NCBI RefSeq assembly: GCF_934190775.1
Contig: NZ_CAKPTG010000011.1
Coordinates: forward strand, 27,516-91,515
DNA: 64,000 bases
Direction of reading: 5' to 3'
Source of the DNA: an uncultured Phascolarctobacterium sp.
GTDB lineage: Bacteria > Bacillota > Negativicutes > Acidaminococcales > Acidaminococcaceae
Positions 18,495 through 26,529 of this stretch are shown in pieces. How positions within the stretch are numbered: the stretch's first letter is position 1; the number at the start of each line of letters is the position of its first letter. A model generated the notes under the pieces. It had not been told where the DNA came from, ran no database searches, and saw only the letters and a list, made by a program, of their open reading frames with translations. The translations under genes and the position numbers were made by a program.

Positions 18495-19191
18495 CACAAA
18501 GATAAAAACGGTAGAAACATTAGAAGAACTTTTAATGCAAGACCTTGCTTGGAGAAAAAAAGAAATGTTTTCTCTTAAAATTCTAGTAGAGAAAGATGAA
18601 GTAAATAAACCTATTTTGCTCAGAGCAGGAATTGCTTTATTATGTGCTCATTTTGAAGGTTTTATAAAGAGAGCATCGAATTGCTATATAGGATATGTTG
18701 CTGAACAAAAGAAACCATATAGTGAGTTGAAAAAAAATTTTGCAGCTTTAAAAATGAAAAAAGAATTTAAATCTTGTTCGTTGTCAGAAAAACACAGTGT
18801 TCATAAAAGATTACTTATGACATATGATGCCCTTGCGACAAGGACATTTAAAGAAAAATATGATGAAAACAATCCATTTATTTCAACACATTCAAACCCA
18901 AGTTCTAAAGAACTAAAAGAAATATTGGAAACAATAGGGGTTGATTCCGATATATTTGAAACAAAAGCTACATATATCGATAGTTCATTGTTAGAAAAAC
19001 GCCATCATGTTGTTCATGGTGATCGTTCTGAGTTAGATAAATCGGATTTTTTTACAACTTTTAAAATTATTATTGAATTAATCGAAGCATATAAGGATTT
19101 GATAGTAGATGCCGCTGATAAGAAAGAATACTTGAAAGGGGAAGAAAATGGCGAACAATTGTCAAGTACCGACTCCGCCCCAATATGTTAA
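18484..19191 (+). CDS. HEPN-domain protein, MAE_28990 type, probable RNase effector
   Basis: A 235-residue protein starting with GTG inside the end of the DUF262 gene. The segment DLAWRKKEMFSLK at 20-32 and RAGIALLCAHFEGFIKRAS at 47-65 match the HEPN family first seen in Microcystis (MAE_28990/MAE_18760). The family's catalytic R-x4-6-H motif is present as Arg173-HHVV-His178, followed by GDR. HEPN proteins with this motif are metal-independent ribonucleases in many toxin and abortive-infection systems. The C-terminus runs 44 bases into the methyltransferase gene. It is likely the effector of the trio; RNase activity is inferred, not shown. Confidence 0.82.
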   Translation: MAGNTKIKTVETLEELLMQDLAWRKKEMFSLKILVEKDEVNKPILLRAGIALLCAHFEGFIKRASNCYIGYVAEQKKPYSELKKNFAALKMKKEFKSCSLSEKHSVHKRLLMTYDALATRTFKEKYDENNPFISTHSNPSSKELKEILETIGVDSDIFETKATYIDSSLLEKRHHVVHGDRSELDKSDFFTTFKIIIELIEAYKDLIVDAADKKEYLKGEENGEQLSSTDSAPIC

Positions 19192-20557
19192 TGAATTGTT
19201 GGATTGTATTGGTTATTCAGATAATCTGTACAACAAATCAGTATTAGAAAATTCTTGTGGTGAAGGAAATATTTTAAAGGAAATCGTAAGAAGATATATT
19301 ATAACCTCTTTGAAAGATGGATATAATAACGAACAAATAATCTGTGGATTAGAACGATATATCACTGGTTATGATGTGGATTCAATATGTATAAAAAAAT
19401 GTACTGAAACATTGAATAGCCTCGCACAAGAATATGGTTTATTAGGTATTCGTTGGAATATACACAAGCAAGACTATTTGAAATGTAATTCTAGTTCTTA
19501 TGATTATATTATTGGAAATCCTCCGTATATAACATATCATGATCTGTCTGAAAAACAGAGAACTTTTGTAAAAGAAAAATATGATACATGCAAAGAGGGA
19601 CGTTTCGACTACTGTTATGCCTTTATAGAAGCTGGAATAAGAGATTTAGCTAAGAATGGTAAATTAGCATATTTGATTCCTTATGGAGTTATTAGGAATA
19701 AATACGCTGAGAAAGTAAGAGATTTAATCAAGAAAAAACTGAAAGGAATTATTGATTATAAAGGAATACAACTTTTTCCTAATACAGTTACGTCTTCGAT
19801 TATTATCCTGTGTGATACGATAAATAGAGAAGATGTGTATTACCATGTCAGAAAAGATAATGTACAGAAAAGGGTGTCTAAAACTTCCTTGACGGGAAAA
19901 TGGATTTTTGAAGAAAATCATAAAGGACTAAGACGTTTTGGTGATTACTTTAAAGTGTCGAATAGTATTGCAACTTTGTATAATAAGGCATTTGTTTTCG
20001 AAGCTAAAGAGGAGGATGACTCATTTTATTATCTTGATGGTGGAATGGTTGAAAAGGAAATAGTATTTGATGCAGTAAGTATAAAAAGTGAGAAAAAATT
20101 TCAAAATACCCAGAAGCGTGATAAGATAATTTTTCCTTATAAATTTAGGGATAAAAAAGTTTCTTCCTATGAAGAAAGTGAGTTTCAAAGCCAATTTCCG
20201 GAATGTTATTCATATTTAAAAAGCCATAAAGAAGGTCTTTTAAAACGTAAATCCAGTGAAGGTGTACAATGGTTTGAGTATGGCAGGATTCAAGCTATAA
20301 GTAATGTATTTGTGGACAAGTTGATTATTTCAGTGGTTATTACAAATAACGTACAAGTTTATACTGTAGGTTGTAAATCTGTTCCATATGCAGGGATGTA
20401 TATAAGGGCTTTGAAAAATGATGAGCTGGAATTAGATGAAGCGAAAAGAATACTTCAAAGTAAAAATTTTTATGAATATATAAAGAGGTGTGGAACACCG
20501 ACGACAACATCCTCATATAGAATATCTGTAAAGGATGTAGAAAATTATTGTTTTTGA
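19148..20557 (+). CDS. N6-adenine DNA methyltransferase (Eco57I-like)
   Basis: A 469-residue class I methyltransferase. The N-terminal TPPQYV segment (9-14), AdoMet motif I ENSCGEGN (about 34-41) and catalytic NPPY (Asn124-Tyr127) mark an N6-adenine enzyme. The C-terminal third with the ending GTPTTTSSYRISVKDVENY resembles TaqI/Eco57I-type specificity domains. No nuclease motif is seen, so it is not a fused restriction enzyme. The ATG lies within the HEPN gene and is preceded by GGGGAAGAAA, giving a 44-base overlap that indicates strict translational coupling. It may protect self DNA or antagonise the DUF262-HEPN pair; both are inferences. Confidence 0.87.
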   Translation: MANNCQVPTPPQYVNELLDCIGYSDNLYNKSVLENSCGEGNILKEIVRRYIITSLKDGYNNEQIICGLERYITGYDVDSICIKKCTETLNSLAQEYGLLGIRWNIHKQDYLKCNSSSYDYIIGNPPYITYHDLSEKQRTFVKEKYDTCKEGRFDYCYAFIEAGIRDLAKNGKLAYLIPYGVIRNKYAEKVRDLIKKKLKGIIDYKGIQLFPNTVTSSIIILCDTINREDVYYHVRKDNVQKRVSKTSLTGKWIFEENHKGLRRFGDYFKVSNSIATLYNKAFVFEAKEEDDSFYYLDGGMVEKEIVFDAVSIKSEKKFQNTQKRDKIIFPYKFRDKKVSSYEESEFQSQFPECYSYLKSHKEGLLKRKSSEGVQWFEYGRIQAISNVFVDKLIISVVITNNVQVYTVGCKSVPYAGMYIRALKNDELELDEAKRILQSKNFYEYIKRCGTPTTTSSYRISVKDVENYCF

Positions 20558-20587
20558 TTTTATTAGAATAGTCCAAGATATGAGCGC

Positions 20588-21080
20588 CAATCATACAATA
20601 GAAATCTATGAGTGGGGCATAAAGATGCCACGCAACGTCCGCCGCATCCTGTCAATGAACGAAACGGTTTATGGCTCTTTGAAAAAAGCTGGAGCGCCGT
20701 CCTAAGGTCAAGGTATGGTAGACGGTTACAGCGGCTTAATCATGCTAGACAAGAACGGTAATCTGAAAGTAGCATTACACATCGAAAATGAGATGTGTTG
20801 GGCGATGGAGAAGTACAAGAAACTTCTTCCAGATAGCCCTCTGCTTCACATTACTCCCCGTGTGTTCCGATACACCTTCTGCATTGACTATGCAAACGAC
20901 GGCATGGACATTAAAAACCTTCAGTATCTGATGGGTAACTAGGATGCGGGTGTTACACTTAATATTTACACCAAAACAAGCTACGCACACGCTGCGATGT
21001 TGAAATTATCACAGTTCAGCTATTTTCCTGAAGTGAAAAAAGACAGGGTGTTTGGAAAACAGCAAGTATGGGGGTATTAG
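20588..21080 (+). pseudogene. remnant of a Tn916/Tn1549-type tyrosine integrase
   Basis: Pieces of the C-terminal half of a tyrosine recombinase are spread over shifted frames. MPRNVRRILSMNETVYGSL is followed by a frame change, KLERRPKVKV in another frame, MVDGYSGLIMLDKNGNLKVA from 20715, then PRVFRYTFCIDYANDGMD and NLQYLMGN. An in-frame stop at 20941 replaces the usual His-Ser, and DAGVTLNIYTKTSYAHAA continues beyond it. The conserved His of the H-x-x-R box is Tyr here, the second His is lost, and the N-terminal domains are missing. It is therefore dead. It most likely marks how the preceding defence genes arrived. Confidence 0.8.
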
Positions 21081-21204
21081 CTTAAGTTTACTACACTACT
21101 TAGTGGTATAGTCACAGCGATTTATAGGGACTTATGAAAAACCTATAAGCCGAAAAACCCTGTAATATTAACATTTTCGAGATTTATGGAGGAATATAGA
21201 GATT

Positions 21205-21660
21205 ATGATAAAAATTCTCTTTATCTGCCATGGCAACATCTGCCGTTCGCCGATGGCAGAGTTTTTATTGAAGGACATTGTAAAAAAGCGCGGTATTGCC
21301 GCTGATTTTGAAATTGCTTCGGCAGCGACAAGCAGAGAAGAAATCGGTAATCCTGTACATTACGGCACGCGCAATAAGCTGGCGCAGCTTGGCATCAGCG
21401 TCGCAGGCAAGCATGCAGTACAGGTAACAAAGCGTGACTACGAATATTATGATTTACTTCTGGTGATGGACAGCAATAATATTCGTAATTTGCGAAGAGT
21501 AATTGGTGAAGATACGCAGGATAAGGTACACCTGCTTTTGGATTATACCAATCGCAAGGCCGCAAGCATTGCCGATCCATGGTATACCGGTGATTTTGAT
21601 GTAACCTATGATGATATCATGGAAGGCCTGGATGGTTTGCTGAAGTATCTGAAATATTAA
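21205..21660 (+). CDS. low-molecular-weight protein-tyrosine phosphatase
   Basis: A 151-residue cytoplasmic phosphatase of the LMW-PTP/arsenate reductase fold. The P-loop Cys8-x5-Arg14-Ser is visible in CHGNICRS at the N-terminus, and the general-acid Asp lies in ADPWYTGDF near the C-terminus. Members dephosphorylate tyrosine kinases of polysaccharide export or other phosphotyrosine/arginine proteins; no kinase gene is nearby, so the substrate is unknown. RBS TGGAGGAA lies upstream. It stands alone just right of the decayed integrase and its G+C content looks chromosomal, so it marks the right flank of the island. Confidence 0.92.
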   Translation: MIKILFICHGNICRSPMAEFLLKDIVKKRGIAADFEIASAATSREEIGNPVHYGTRNKLAQLGISVAGKHAVQVTKRDYEYYDLLLVMDSNNIRNLRRVIGEDTQDKVHLLLDYTNRKAASIADPWYTGDFDVTYDDIMEGLDGLLKYLKY

Positions 21661-21746
21661 AACAAACAAAATTCCGTGCAAACCGTTAATAAGTTAACAC
21701 AATTTATTGTAAAAGCAGGCGGAATTAAGCGAAAGCTATATTTTGC

Positions 21747-21775
21747 TTGTTTGTTTTAGACTGTAGTGCTACAAT
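21747..21775 (+). promoter_or_regulatory. promoter of the aminotransferase gene
   Basis: TTGTTT, 17-bp spacer and TACAAT lie about 50 bases before the start. An imperfect inverted repeat (AACAAACAAAATTCCG from 21661 and CGGAATT...TGCTTGTTTGTT) covers the gap between the phosphatase gene and this promoter and may act as a terminator or a regulatory structure. Confidence 0.45.
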
Positions 21776-21825
21776 AAATGTTACGGTAAAATAATATAGT
21801 TTCCAATGAAGAGAGGTTTTTAATC

Positions 21826-23004
21826 ATGAAATTCGCAACACGTATGGAGCGTATGCAAGCTTCTGAAATCCGCGAGCTGTTAAAATTAACTGCTCAGCCT
21901 GATATTATTTCCTTTGCTGGTGGTCTGCCGGCACCGGAACTGTTCCCTGTAGAAGAAATTGCCAAGGTTTCTCATGACCTGGTACTGAAGGAAGGTCGTC
22001 AACTGCTGCAATATGCAACTACCGAAGGCCGTCCGTCCCTGCGTGCCAAAATTGCTAAACGCATGGCTGATAAATACCACACCAACGTTGATCCCGATGA
22101 CATTCTGATTACCACCGGTTCTCAACAATGCCTGGACTTTGCAGGCAAGCTGTTCCTGGATCCCGGCGACGTTGTTCTGTGCGAAAGCCCGTCCTACCTC
22201 GGCGCTTTGAACGCATTCAATGCTTACCAACCGAAATTTGTTGAGGTTCCGACCGATAACGGTGGCCTGATTCCGGAAGAATTGGATAAAATTCTGGAAA
22301 CCACTCCGAACTGCAAATTTATCTATGTAATTCCTGACTTCCAAAACCCGACCGGTCGTACCTGGTCCATGGAACGCCGTCAAAAATTCATGGAAGTTGT
22401 TAATAAACACAACCTGCCGGTACTCGAAGATAATCCGTACGGCGAACTGCGCTATGAAGGCACTATCCTGCCGTCCCTGAAATCTATGGATACCAAAGGC
22501 TTGGTTATGTTCCTGGGCACCTTCTCCAAAATCTTCTGCCCGGGCCTGCGTCTTGGTTGGATTGCTGCTGAGCACAGCCTGCTGAGCGAGTTTGTTAAAA
22601 TTAAACAAAGCGCTGACCTGCATACCTCTAACTTTGACCAAGGCGTTGCAGATGCTTACATGGAACAATATGATCTGGACGAACACGTTAAAGAAATCGT
22701 TGCTCTGTACAAACATCGTCGCGATCTGATTCTCGAATCCATGGAGAAATACTTCCCGGCAGGCACCGAATGGACTCATCCGGAAGGTGGTCTGTTCCTG
22801 TGGCTGACCTTCCCTGAAGGCGTAAGCGCACGCAAAGTATTCAACAAATGCATCGAGATGAAGGTTGCCGGCGTTATCGGTGATGCCTTCTATCCGAACC
22901 AAAAGACTGACCGCAGCATGCGTATCAACTACTCCAACATGCCGGATGACCGCATTGTTGAAGGTATTCAACGCATGGCTAAAGCAATCAAAGAGTGCAT
23001 GTAA
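21826..23004 (+). CDS. PLP-dependent aminotransferase (LysN/2-aminoadipate aminotransferase-like)
   Basis: A 392-residue fold-type I aminotransferase of the class I/II group that includes 2-aminoadipate and aromatic/branched-chain aminotransferases. The PLP lysine lies in GTFSKIFCPGLRLGW. The Asn and Tyr cofactor contacts are in DFQNPTGR and EDNPYGELRY, and the phosphate-binding TTGSQQCLD lies near residue 100. The exact substrate cannot be read from sequence. Codon usage is unlike its neighbours: Gln is almost always CAA, Lys mostly AAA, and Phe/Asn/Tyr mostly end in C. That pattern also appears in the SLH protein at the right edge and suggests very high expression. Confidence 0.88.
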   Translation: MKFATRMERMQASEIRELLKLTAQPDIISFAGGLPAPELFPVEEIAKVSHDLVLKEGRQLLQYATTEGRPSLRAKIAKRMADKYHTNVDPDDILITTGSQQCLDFAGKLFLDPGDVVLCESPSYLGALNAFNAYQPKFVEVPTDNGGLIPEELDKILETTPNCKFIYVIPDFQNPTGRTWSMERRQKFMEVVNKHNLPVLEDNPYGELRYEGTILPSLKSMDTKGLVMFLGTFSKIFCPGLRLGWIAAEHSLLSEFVKIKQSADLHTSNFDQGVADAYMEQYDLDEHVKEIVALYKHRRDLILESMEKYFPAGTEWTHPEGGLFLWLTFPEGVSARKVFNKCIEMKVAGVIGDAFYPNQKTDRSMRINYSNMPDDRIVEGIQRMAKAIKECM

Positions 23005-23055
23005 TTCTTTGACGGCTTAAGCTGTCTTGTAAATTTTATAGCTGATAAAAATTTA

Positions 23056-23089
23056 ACCCCTGCAGAAAAATTTCTGCAGGGGTATTTTG
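23056..23089 (+). terminator. strong intrinsic terminator
   Basis: A perfect stem of ACCCCTGCAGAAA with TTTCTGCAGGGGT around a two-base loop, followed by a T-rich stretch. It also serves the convergent gene on the minus strand. Confidence 0.9.
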
Positions 23090-23102
23090 TATATATGCTG
23101 TT

Positions 23103-24197
23103 TTAAGCTTTAGCAGCTTTTAAAGTTCTTTCGAACAGAATGTATAAAACTCCGGCAGCCTCATCACTAAATTTAAAGATACTGTCGGTACCATCGGTGT
23201 GATGGAAGGTTACAAGGTTGATGCCGTCAAAATCAGCACCGCTGAGAACGTTGAGCGGGATGTGGAAGGCGTTTTTCTTACCAATGTAAACTAAACGTTG
23301 GTTAGTAAGGAAGAACATGCCAAGCTCTTCAATAATAGTCATTTCCTCGGTGAATTTGGGATGCTCGATTTTTTCGCCCTTGAAGGCAACGGTTTCATCA
23401 ATGCGGAATTTGCGTGTCAGCTCATAGTAATTGTCCTCGCGTTCTATCATTTTGTTTTGGCATAGACCGCAGTTGGTATAGGCGTGGCAGATTTCGCCAG
23501 GGTTGAGCGGGAAGGCATCCTGCTTGATATCACCTAAAGGCATATGCTCTGCATTCCACAGGCTGCGGTATTTTTCCAGAGCGCTGACAATATTATTCTT
23601 TAATTCGTAAGGGATATCCAATGTTGCGCAATCGGCACGCAGGGCAGCTTCTTCTTCCAGAGTATAACGCTGTGCGCTGCTGATTTCGTCAAACTTCTGA
23701 TTGAAGTGAGCCTGAAAAACCTGCTTACGCATGGAAAGACTGTCTTCGTAGTCATAGCCGAATAACTCATTCAATTGTTTGATATCCAGCTTTTCGGTGC
23801 CTGCAAGCAAATCACGGCAACGGACAAAATAAGCAGCTGTTTTGGCTGCCTTATCAGCCTGCTTTGCCAGATGCGGCGGCAGCTCCAAAATTTCAGCTAA
23901 GTGTGCAAGCTGCGCCCAAAGGCTGTCTTCTTTAGTTTGTACTTCAGTGAAGATAACATCTGCCAACTTACGGTAAATACCACTGCGTTGGTTGAAATTA
24001 TCATCATTGAATTTTACGCCCCATTTTTTCAGAGCGTGATGCACATCATCGGCACTGACAGCTAAAGCATCGGGTGCTTCTGCCAACAGATTGTTGAGCT
24101 CCTTCCAGCCGTTTTCGGTAGGCTTGCTGCCGAATATTTTTGATAAAAAGCCGCATTCTTCTAATTCTTGCATGCTATAAGGTTTCAAATTCTGCAC
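23103..24197 (-). CDS. uncharacterised protein with C-terminal PH-like domain
   Basis: I do not recognise this 364-residue protein as a named family. It has no signal peptide or membrane segment. The first 220 residues are helical and charged. A Cys-rich segment CHAYTNCGLC at about 237-246 could bind a metal. The last 90 residues (LGMFFLTNQRLVYIGKK onward) read as alternating beta-strands typical of bacterial PH/GRAM-like domains, in which the phrase T-N-Q-R-L-x-Y is common. RBS GGAGAG precedes the ATG. It is a single gene on the minus strand, divergent from the MFS exporter gene. Confidence 0.6.
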   Translation of the reverse strand: MQNLKPYSMQELEECGFLSKIFGSKPTENGWKELNNLLAEAPDALAVSADDVHHALKKWGVKFNDDNFNQRSGIYRKLADVIFTEVQTKEDSLWAQLAHLAEILELPPHLAKQADKAAKTAAYFVRCRDLLAGTEKLDIKQLNELFGYDYEDSLSMRKQVFQAHFNQKFDEISSAQRYTLEEEAALRADCATLDIPYELKNNIVSALEKYRSLWNAEHMPLGDIKQDAFPLNPGEICHAYTNCGLCQNKMIEREDNYYELTRKFRIDETVAFKGEKIEHPKFTEEMTIIEELGMFFLTNQRLVYIGKKNAFHIPLNVLSGADFDGINLVTFHHTDGTDSIFKFSDEAAGVLYILFERTLKAAKA

Positions 24198-24354
24198 TCT
24201 CCTTTACAGGCTTAAAGTCTGCATTTTGATTTTTACGCTGATAAAGTTGCCAGCGGTTTATTTTATCGCTAACAATACGAATTTAATCTAAAGAATATTA
24301 TACGCTAAAAGTGTATCTATTGTCTAGAAAGAAAAAGCTTCGGCATTTATCTAC

Positions 24355-24384
24355 TGTGACTATCTGCCTGCAATGTGTTATAAT
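24355..24384 (+). promoter_or_regulatory. promoter of the MFS gene
   Basis: TGTGAC, 18-bp spacer and TATAAT end 30 bases before the ATG; RBS GAGGGAGA follows. Confidence 0.5.
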
Positions 24385-24413
24385 AGCAATTAGAGAGATG
24401 AGAGGGAGATAAA

Positions 24414-25652
24414 ATGTCAAGACAAGCTTTTACTTCTAACAACAAAGGCAATTGGAAGGCAAATTTGCCGGTATTGTGGCTGGGTGTATTTTTATGCTGT
24501 GCCAGCTATACGATGTGCATACCGTTTTTGCCTGTTTATCTTTTGCGTGAGTTGTATGTTGCTCAGCCTGACGTTAACTTCTGGGCAGGTATTACCTTTG
24601 CTGTCACCTTTATGGGTTCGGCTGTGATGGCACCGTATTGGGGAGCTTTGGCTGACCATGTCGGGCAGAGGAAGATGGCGATTCGCGCCGGCTATGGCCT
24701 GGCGCTGACCTATTTTCTTACCGGTGTCTGCCAGGATGTCTATCAGCTTCTTTTGGTGCGCATTGTGTGCGGTGTTGTCGCCGGCTTTGTGCCTGCCTGT
24801 ATGTCGATGGCGTCTTCATCCTTGCCGGAGGAGCGCATGGGCTGGGGTATGGGACTGATGCAGACTGCGGTAGCAAGCGGTACCATCATGGGACCGTTGA
24901 TGGGCGGTTATCTGAGCAGCTGGTTTGGCATGCGTGCTTCGTTTTATGTAGGCAGTTTTGCCTTATTTATTGCAACTAGTGCCGTAGTATTTATCGTGAA
25001 GGATATGTCCGTACTGAATAAGGGCGCGCGCGAAGCAAGCAATCTGCTGGCAGATTTAAAGAACGCTTTGCATAACAAGGGCCTGCTGTATATTATGGCT
25101 ATGTTTTTTGTAGTACAGACCTGCGTGATGCTGATTCAGCCGCTGATTACCTTGTACGTAGGCGAGCTGATGCATGATATGGGTGATGCTGCTATCAAGA
25201 TGTCCGGTGTAGTTTTCTCGCTGTCCGGCATTACCGGCATTTTGGCTGCGCCGTTTTGGGGAAAACGCGGCCAACGCTTCGGTTATGTGCGCGTTTTCTG
25301 CATTGTAACCTTTATTGCCGGTTTTATTAATCTTTTCCAGGTGTTCATCAATACTGTGTGGCAGTTTGCTGCTATTCAGTTTGTTTACGGCCTGTTCCTG
25401 GCAGGTGCTGTGCCTAATATCAATGCTAACCTGACGCGTGTTACTGCTGCTAATATGCGCGGTAAGGCCTTTGGCCTGGTTACGAGCGCGCAGCAGTTTG
25501 GCGGTGTTGTAGGACCGCTTGTTGGCGGTGCCTTGGGCAGCTTTATGAGCTCGCGTTATGTGCTTGTATTTGCCGGCTGCGTGCTTATGAGCGTAGCAGT
25601 GTACTCCTATTTCACGCATGTGCGCGGAGCGGAGCAGGAAGCTGCAAGCTAA
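24414..25652 (+). CDS. MFS transporter, multidrug-exporter type
   Basis: A 412-residue inner-membrane protein with about 12 hydrophobic segments. Motif A of the major facilitator superfamily appears as WGALADHVGQRKM after the second segment. A second degenerate copy (WGKRGQRFGY) occurs at the same place in the second half. The GxxxGPxxGG-type motif C is visible as GTIMGPLMGG in segment 5, which is characteristic of drug/H+ antiporters with 12-14 segments. The substrate is unknown. It is a single-gene unit with its own promoter and terminator. Confidence 0.88.
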   Translation: MSRQAFTSNNKGNWKANLPVLWLGVFLCCASYTMCIPFLPVYLLRELYVAQPDVNFWAGITFAVTFMGSAVMAPYWGALADHVGQRKMAIRAGYGLALTYFLTGVCQDVYQLLLVRIVCGVVAGFVPACMSMASSSLPEERMGWGMGLMQTAVASGTIMGPLMGGYLSSWFGMRASFYVGSFALFIATSAVVFIVKDMSVLNKGAREASNLLADLKNALHNKGLLYIMAMFFVVQTCVMLIQPLITLYVGELMHDMGDAAIKMSGVVFSLSGITGILAAPFWGKRGQRFGYVRVFCIVTFIAGFINLFQVFINTVWQFAAIQFVYGLFLAGAVPNINANLTRVTAANMRGKAFGLVTSAQQFGGVVGPLVGGALGSFMSSRYVLVFAGCVLMSVAVYSYFTHVRGAEQEAAS

Positions 25653-25676
25653 AAGTTTATCCATGTAAAATAAAAG

Positions 25677-25716
25677 ACCGTTGCTGCAGGGAATTTGCGG
25701 CAACGGTTTTATTTTA
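25677..25716 (+). terminator. bidirectional intrinsic terminator
   Basis: ACCGTTGC (25677-25684) pairs with GCAACGGT (25700-25707); A-rich sequence precedes it and T-rich sequence follows, so it can stop both the MFS gene and the convergent minus-strand operon. Confidence 0.8.
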
Positions 25717-25782
25717 GGGAAAACGTGACAAAAGTGATGCTGAAAAGTGGGAAAAACGTTACGGAAAGATGCTTAAATATTT

Positions 25783-26529
25783 TCAGGCCTTCGGTTTAGC
25801 GGTCAGCCATTGGCGTTTTTGCTCACTTTGCGGGAAAAGCTGGTGGTCAAACCACATATAGAAGAAGCGTTCTGCCGGTACAATGCTGTAGCCGTCCTGC
25901 AGATGGTCGGTAGTATCATAGGGATCGGCCATAATCAGTACGTCATCACTTTGATATGCGGTACCCATGCTGTCATAACCGATGATTACGCGCCAGTGTC
26001 CGCCCCAATCAACGTTTTCTACAATAATAGGTGTGTTGTTTTTCAGATTGCTCTCGACAAATTTAAGGAAATTCTTATAGCTGTCGGGAGTTTTATCTTT
26101 GATAGAGGAATGAACATCCCAACCTATTTTCTCAAAATAATGCACCATGCCTTTGGGATTAGTGCCGACTGTTTTGCTGCTGCCCATGATTTTGGCAACG
26201 GCCAGCTCTTCGTCAAGAGTCTTGCCCTTGTAATATTTTACAACCATATTCGCTGCTGCCGGACCACAGGTATAATGAGTGATTTGCTGTGTAGTGGCAA
26301 ACTTGGGCAGAAGGGTAAGATGCTCATCAGATTGCATATTGTAAAAATCTGGGTGCTTAAAGTAGGGCGAATCCTTGATATCATGCTTGCCTGCGAATTG
26401 TGCGGCACCGGCTACCGGTGTGCTGCCGGGTGCGCCGATAGGCATAGGGGATTGCTGCAAAAGATAATTAAGACCGCCTAAAATGACTAGCAGACAAACA
26501 ACGGCCAATAAAATGCGTTTTGTTTTCAT
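25783..26529 (-). CDS. membrane-anchored C39-like cysteine peptidase
   Basis: A 248-residue protein with an N-terminal hydrophobic anchor or signal (about 5-25) and a papain-like C39 domain. Catalytic residues can be placed at Cys88 (HYTCGPAAANM), His178 (GGHWRVIIGYD) and Asp202 (MADPYD). C39 enzymes cleave bacteriocin leaders when fused to ABC exporters, but stand-alone secreted forms like this have unknown substrates and may act on the envelope. The ATG overlaps the stop of the CCA-adding enzyme gene (ATGA) with RBS AGGAG, so the two are co-translated although functionally unrelated. Confidence 0.78.
   Translation of the reverse strand: MKTKRILLAVVCLLVILGGLNYLLQQSPMPIGAPGSTPVAGAAQFAGKHDIKDSPYFKHPDFYNMQSDEHLTLLPKFATTQQITHYTCGPAAANMVVKYYKGKTLDEELAVAKIMGSSKTVGTNPKGMVHYFEKIGWDVHSSIKDKTPDSYKNFLKFVESNLKNNTPIIVENVDWGGHWRVIIGYDSMGTAYQSDDVLIMADPYDTTDHLQDGYSIVPAERFFYMWFDHQLFPQSEQKRQWLTAKPKA

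Noticed and set aside
21886..22971. 361-codon open frame opposite the aminotransferase gene
   Set aside because: Its length comes from the strong codon bias of the real gene, which removes stop codons on the opposite strand. No ribosome binding site or recognisable motif was found.
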